From NCBI GenBank assembly GCA_934621505.1, contig CAKTUU010000001.1, forward strand, positions 62,001 to 126,000: a stretch of 64,000 nt of DNA, written 5' to 3'. Both the position numbers and the translations under genes were made by a program. This document shows, one piece after another, positions 60,498 to 64,000 of this stretch. The notes below the pieces were generated by a model, which worked only from the letters and a program-made list of their open reading frames with translations, did not search any database and had not been told where the DNA came from. Every line of letters begins with the position of its first letter. Position 1 is the stretch's first letter. Origin of the DNA: an uncultured Clostridia bacterium (lineage in GTDB: Bacteria > Bacillota > Clostridia > Christensenellales > Aristaeellaceae).

Positions 60498-62408
60498 TTA
60501 GTACAGCTTTGCGCCTGCGGGGATGTGGTCGTCTACCATCAGCAAATGGAGCTTTTCCTTGCCCTCCTCGCTGTGAACAGCGCTGATCAGCATACCGCAG
60601 GAATCAATGCCCATCATCACTCTGGGGGGCAAATTGGTAATGGCAATGCAGGTTTTGCCCACCAGATCCTCCGGCTCGTAATATTCGTGAATGCCGCTGA
60701 GAATGGTGCGGCTTTCCCCCGTGCCGTCGTCCAGGGTAAACTTCAGCAGCTTCTTGGACTTAGGCACTGCTTCGCAGGCCAGCACCTTCACCGCCCGGAA
60801 GTCGGACTTGCTGAAGGTGTCAAAGTCTACAAATTCCTGGAACAGGGGCTCAATTTCCACCCTGGAAAAATCAATGACCTCCGGCTCTGCCTGGGGGACG
60901 TCGGGGGCTTTGGCCTCGCTTCTCACGCCGGGATCGGTCAGGGGCTTCATCGTCGGGAACAGCAGAACATCGCGGATGCTGGCGCTGTCGGTCAGCAGCA
61001 TCACCAGACGGTCCACGCCAAAGCCCAGGCCGCCTGTGGGGGGCATGCCGTATTCCAGCGCGCACAGGAAGTCCTCATCCACATCGGCGTGGCCGCCCTG
61101 AGCCCGCTTGGCGGCGGCCTGCCGCTCGAAACGGCCCCGCTGGTCAATGGGATCGTTCAGTTCGCTAAAGGCGTTGCCAAACTCAAACCCGTTGATGAAA
61201 AACTCAAAACGTTCGGTCATTTCCGGCTCGTCCTTCTTGCGCTTGGCAAGGGGAGAAATGGCCACCGGGTAGTCGGTAATAAAGGTGGGCTGGACCAGAT
61301 TCGGCTCCACAAAGGCGTCGAAGCACTCCTCCAGACACTGGCCCTTGACGGCGTCCTTTTCCACATGCACATCGTGGGCTTCACAATCGGCCCGGGCCTG
61401 CTCGTCGCTCTGCCAGGCGTAATAGTCGATGCCGGAATACTTCTTCACAGCCTCGGCCATGGTCATGCGGGTCCAGGGGCCCTCCATGTTGATGGTTTTG
61501 CCCAGGTAGGGAATTTGCAGCGTGCCGCACACCTTTTTGGTGACGTAAATGTACAGCTCCTCCACCAGGTCCATGATGTCATGGTAATCCGCGTAGGCCT
61601 GATACAGCTCAATGGTGGTAAATTCCGGGTTGTGACGGGTATCCATGCCCTCGTTGCGGAAGATACGGCCCACCTCGTACACCTTGTCAAAGCCGCCCAC
61701 AATCAGCCGCTTCAGGTACAGCTCGGTTTCAATGCGCAGGTACATGGGAATGTCCAGCGCGTTGTGGTGGGTAACAAAGGAGCGGGAGTTGGCCCCGATT
61801 TCGATGGTCTGCAAAACGGGGGTGTCCACCTCCAGGAAGCCCTTGGCGTCCAGGAACTCGCGCAGAGCCTTCAAAATCAGGCTGCGCTTGATAAAGGTGT
61901 CCTTTACCTCGGGGTTGACGATGGTATCCACATAGCGCTGACGGTAGCGCATATCCTGATCCTTCAAACCGTTCCACTTTTCGGGCAGCACCCGCAGGGA
62001 CTTGGTCAGCAGCGCCAGCTTTTGGGCATGGACGGACACTTCGCCCGTTTTGGTGCGGAATACAAAGCCCTCAATGCCCAGGATATCGCCGATATCCATG
62101 GTTTTAAAGTCCGCGTATACGTCCTCGCCCACATCCTCGCGGCGCACATAGACCTGAATTTGGCCCTCGCCGTCCAGAAGATGCACAAAGGAGGCCTTGC
62201 CCATAATGCGGCGGCTCATCATACGGCCGGCAATGCGCACAGTCTGGTTTTCCAGCTGGTCAAAGCGGGCCAGAATGTCCGCGGAGGTATGGGTGCGGTC
62301 AAAACGGGTAATGGTGTAGGGGTCGCGGCCATCCGCCTGGTATTTGCTCAGCTTTTCCCGGCGGATTTGTTCCTGTTCGCTCAGGTTCAGGGTCGTATTT
62401 TCGGGCAT
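60498..62408 (-). CDS. lysS: Lysyl-tRNA synthetase (class II) fused to a C-terminal tRNA-binding domain
   Basis: 636 residues, versus ~500 for an ordinary LysRS. Residues 1-~495 are a complete class II LysRS: N-terminal anticodon OB fold (VRIAGRMMSRRIMGKASFVHLLDGEGQIQVYV), motif 2 (FDKVYEVGRIFRNEGMDTRHNPEFTTIELYQAY) and motif 3 (MPPTGGLGFGVDRLVMLLT). A linker rich in Ala/Pro/Glu (~496-509) leads to residues ~510-636 (DFRAVKVLACEAVPKSKKLLKFTLDDG, ILSGIHEYYEPEDLVGKTCIAITNLPPRVMMGIDSCGMLIS), a Trbp111/EMAP-II-like OB fold usually seen at the end of MetRS. It charges tRNA-Lys with presumably enhanced tRNA affinity. AAGGAG precedes the ATG; 25 bp after greA. Confidence 0.96.
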   Translation of the reverse strand: MPENTTLNLSEQEQIRREKLSKYQADGRDPYTITRFDRTHTSADILARFDQLENQTVRIAGRMMSRRIMGKASFVHLLDGEGQIQVYVRREDVGEDVYADFKTMDIGDILGIEGFVFRTKTGEVSVHAQKLALLTKSLRVLPEKWNGLKDQDMRYRQRYVDTIVNPEVKDTFIKRSLILKALREFLDAKGFLEVDTPVLQTIEIGANSRSFVTHHNALDIPMYLRIETELYLKRLIVGGFDKVYEVGRIFRNEGMDTRHNPEFTTIELYQAYADYHDIMDLVEELYIYVTKKVCGTLQIPYLGKTINMEGPWTRMTMAEAVKKYSGIDYYAWQSDEQARADCEAHDVHVEKDAVKGQCLEECFDAFVEPNLVQPTFITDYPVAISPLAKRKKDEPEMTERFEFFINGFEFGNAFSELNDPIDQRGRFERQAAAKRAQGGHADVDEDFLCALEYGMPPTGGLGFGVDRLVMLLTDSASIRDVLLFPTMKPLTDPGVRSEAKAPDVPQAEPEVIDFSRVEIEPLFQEFVDFDTFSKSDFRAVKVLACEAVPKSKKLLKFTLDDGTGESRTILSGIHEYYEPEDLVGKTCIAITNLPPRVMMGIDSCGMLISAVHSEEGKEKLHLLMVDDHIPAGAKLY

Positions 62409-62433
62409 GGATATCGCTCCTTGACTTTTGGTT

Positions 62434-62913
62434 TTACCGGCTGATTTCCAGAACCTGCATCTTCATCAGGCCCATGGGCACTTCCACCTCAAAGGTTTCG
62501 CCCTTCTTTTTGCCCAGCAGCGCCTCGCCGATGGGGCTGTCGGAGGAAATCTTCATGTTTTTGGGGTCGGTTTCGTTAGCGCCCACAATGGTGATGGTCT
62601 GGTCCATATTCAGGGTCAGGTTCTTTACCTTTACGGTGTTGCCCACGCCCACGGCGTCGGTGTTGACCTCGTTATCCTCCACAACGATGCAGTTGCGCAG
62701 GGTGTTTTCCATCTCCACAATTTTGGCCTCGATACGGCTCTGCTCGTTCTTGGCTTCATCGTATTCGGCGTTTTCACTCAAATCGCCAAAACCGCGGGCA
62801 ATGGCGATCTGCTCGGAAATTTCGTTGCGGCGCACGCTGATGTAATAATCCAGCTCTTTTTCCAGCTTTTCATAGCCTTCCCGGGTAAGAATAACCTTTT
62901 TTTCTTCCGCCAT
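62434..62913 (-). CDS. greA: Transcription elongation factor GreA
   Basis: 159 residues. Rescues backtracked RNA polymerase by stimulating transcript cleavage in the secondary channel. The N-terminal coiled coil has ILTREGYEKLEKELDYYISVRRNEI and the acidic tip GDLSENAEYDEAKNEQ (catalytic acidic residues); the C-terminal FKBP-like domain has VGVGNTVKVKNL and SPIGEALLGKKKGETFEVEVP. ATG 62913 with AAAGGAGA is preferred; an ATG further upstream adds eight unlike residues. First gene of the greA-lysS operon, with a perfect-consensus promoter. Confidence 0.96.
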   Translation of the reverse strand: MAEEKKVILTREGYEKLEKELDYYISVRRNEISEQIAIARGFGDLSENAEYDEAKNEQSRIEAKIVEMENTLRNCIVVEDNEVNTDAVGVGNTVKVKNLTLNMDQTITIVGANETDPKNMKISSDSPIGEALLGKKKGETFEVEVPMGLMKMQVLEISR

Positions 62914-63021
62914 GGTGGGTTCTCCTTTCAACGGCATAAAGCCATTTATGCGCGATTCCTGCCGAATCCGCCCGCAAGGTCACACAAACAAAGCCCCGGC
63001 AAAGCAGAAAGGCACCACCGT

Positions 63022-63050
63022 ATTATATCCGGGCGGGCAGGGGTTGTCAA
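63022..63050 (-). promoter_or_regulatory. greA-lysS promoter
   Basis: Minus strand TTGACA (63045-63050), 17-bp spacer, TATAAT (63022-63027): full consensus. Confidence 0.9.
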
Positions 63051-63122
63051 TGGCTGGATTTGATAGGGAAACGGGGCCGCCGTCAATAAGGTAAAAGACG
63101 GTATGCAAGCGGCCATGGGCGT

Positions 63123-63695
63123 TTATGACAGGCTTGTCAACCGCAGCTTCTGATTCAGCTTTGGATATACCCGCTCACGAAACCAGGGTTCGCAGGAGGC
63201 TTTGACCGCATCGTCCAAAGCAAACCATTGAACCCCGCTGTTTTCCTCCGGACGGATGGACAGGGGCTGGTCCTGAGCGGCCTCCAGCAGGTAGGTCACG
63301 TTCAGGTGCAGGTGGGATCCCACATAGGTTCCCCGCTTTTCATGGCCGTCTACCGTCAAAATTTCCACCGAAAAGATGTCCGGGGTTACCGGGCGCACCT
63401 GGGTCAGCCCGCTTTCCTCCCGGGCCTCCCGCAGGGCCACGGCCAGCAAATCCGTATCCCCGTCCGCGTGGCCGCCCAGCCAGGACCAGGAGCGGTACAC
63501 GTTATGCCAGGCCATCAGCACCTGATCCCGGGACGGATTGACCAGCCAGCAGGAGGCGGTCATATGCATAAAGGGGTTTTGCCGGGTAAACACATCCGGC
63601 GCGTTTTCCAGCGCCCACAGGATGCGCCGGCGGTCGTCGTCTTCCTGCCGGTTAAAAGGAATGTAAGCCTGCAGGTCCTGAATCAGCTGCATCAT
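63123..63695 (-). CDS. NUDIX hydrolase
   Basis: 190 residues. The NUDIX box is GGHADGDTDLLAVAL followed by REAREESGL. Upstream FMHMTASCWLVNPSRDQVLMAWHNVYRSWSWLGG is typical of a branch of small clostridial NUDIX proteins annotated only as hydrolases. Third NUDIX enzyme in the window and not closely similar to the other two. AGGAGG lies upstream of the double ATG (63695/63692). No signal peptide; cytoplasmic. Substrate unknown. Follows the terminator of the next upstream gene. Confidence 0.9.
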   Translation of the reverse strand: MMQLIQDLQAYIPFNRQEDDDRRRILWALENAPDVFTRQNPFMHMTASCWLVNPSRDQVLMAWHNVYRSWSWLGGHADGDTDLLAVALREAREESGLTQVRPVTPDIFSVEILTVDGHEKRGTYVGSHLHLNVTYLLEAAQDQPLSIRPEENSGVQWFALDDAVKASCEPWFRERVYPKLNQKLRLTSLS

Positions 63696-63712
63696 CAAAA
63701 GCCTCCTGAATA

Positions 63713-63737
63713 AAACGAGCCGCGCTCTGAGCGCGGC
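63713..63737 (-). terminator. Terminator of the edge gene
   Basis: Minus strand GCCGCGC/GCGCGGC stem (63719-63725 with 63731-63737), then TCGTTTTATT. Confidence 0.8.
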
Positions 63738-63755
63738 CCGAAGCCTGTCGGTTGA

Positions 63756-64000
63756 TCAGTTGGCAGCGGTACCGGCCTTCATGGTTTTACGGATCTGGCC
63801 GAACACGCCCAGGTAATCCTCCTTGTAGCCCTGCGGGAAAATGATTTCCAGGCCATAGAGCACCTTGTCGATGCACACATACATGATACGGCCGCCCACC
63901 TGGGTACCGTCCACCAGGGTGCCGGTATAGTTGGCGTACACAGCCTTCTGGCCCATCATATACCGTTCGGCGGTCAGGCTGGGGGAATAGTCGCTCATTT
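63756..64000 (-). CDS. Unknown protein, C-terminal part only (runs off the window)
   Basis: The last ~81 residues are visible, reading inwards from the window edge. They include MMGQKAVYANYTGTLVDGTQVGG, IMYVCIDKVLYGLEIIFPQGYKEDYLGVFGQIRKTMK, i.e. alternating beta-strand-like segments ending in a short helix. An internal Met near 63998 may or may not be the start; no ribosome site can be seen before the edge, so I treat it as partial. Not recognised; a secreted domain like that of the 26478-27011 gene is possible. Confidence 0.6.
   Translation of the reverse strand, partial: MSDYSPSLTAERYMMGQKAVYANYTGTLVDGTQVGGRIMYVCIDKVLYGLEIIFPQGYKEDYLGVFGQIRKTMKAGTAAN

Overview
The window looks like a chromosomal segment of a GC-rich, obligately anaerobic Gram-positive bacterium of the class Clostridia. 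Pointers to this are a T-box leader before proS, an archaeal/eukaryote-type ProRS with a C-terminal zinc site, a CtsR box before clpB, a Rex-like operator before an iron alcohol dehydrogenase, the NfnAB electron-bifurcating transhydrogenase, an iron-sulphur (class I) fumarase, RNase J, NrdR, LrgAB and sortase-like tails. A Christensenellales/Oscillospirales-type gut organism fits but is only a guess. No prophage, insertion sequence, CRISPR array or resistance island was seen.

Layout. 1-5.9 kb: end of an aldo/keto reductase, glnS, tRNA-Ala(GGC), a divergent MATE exporter/AraC regulator pair and an orphan E2-like acyltransferase. 6-10.2 kb: redox block of iron alcohol dehydrogenase, a NUDIX hydrolase and nfnAB. 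10.3-17.6 kb: gltX, two tandem polytopic membrane paralogues and leuS, apparently one transcript. 18-26.3 kb: guaB (+), then tsaD, a TIGR01906-type membrane protein, prfB and secA (-). 26.4-33.4 kb: secreted protein, hybrid histidine kinase with an overlapping solute-binding lipoprotein, lrgAB, a metallophosphoesterase and two-subunit fumarase. 33.6-41.4 kb: polar amino-acid ABC importer, two secreted proteins (one with four peptidoglycan-binding repeats), a broken receiver domain and clpB. 41.7-45.4 kb: two cell-wall-anchor-like beta-repeat proteins, nrdR and an orphan holin. 45.4-50.6 kb: T-box-proS, a HAD phosphatase, RNase J and an RseC-like protein. 50.6-58.4 kb: rpoB and rpoC on their own promoter. 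58.4-64 kb: two NUDIX hydrolases, a membrane-anchored protein, greA-lysS (LysRS fused to a tRNA-binding OB domain) and an incomplete gene.

Five aminoacyl-tRNA synthetases, a tRNA, RF2, TsaD, GreA, RNase J and RNA polymerase make this a housekeeping region for gene expression, with redox and envelope genes between.

The least explained content is between genes. A repeat family at about 17.6-17.8, 19.85-19.97, 47.97-48.09 and 49.99-50.12 kb has a 15-bp hairpin whose arms change sequence completely between subtypes while pairing is kept around a constant TGTC loop. A 28-bp perfect palindrome sits on the -35 element of a perfect-consensus rpoBC promoter. A dense hairpin cluster between two identical 27-mers follows rpoC. 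Between prfB and secA lies a 713-bp gene-free stretch with a G12 tract.
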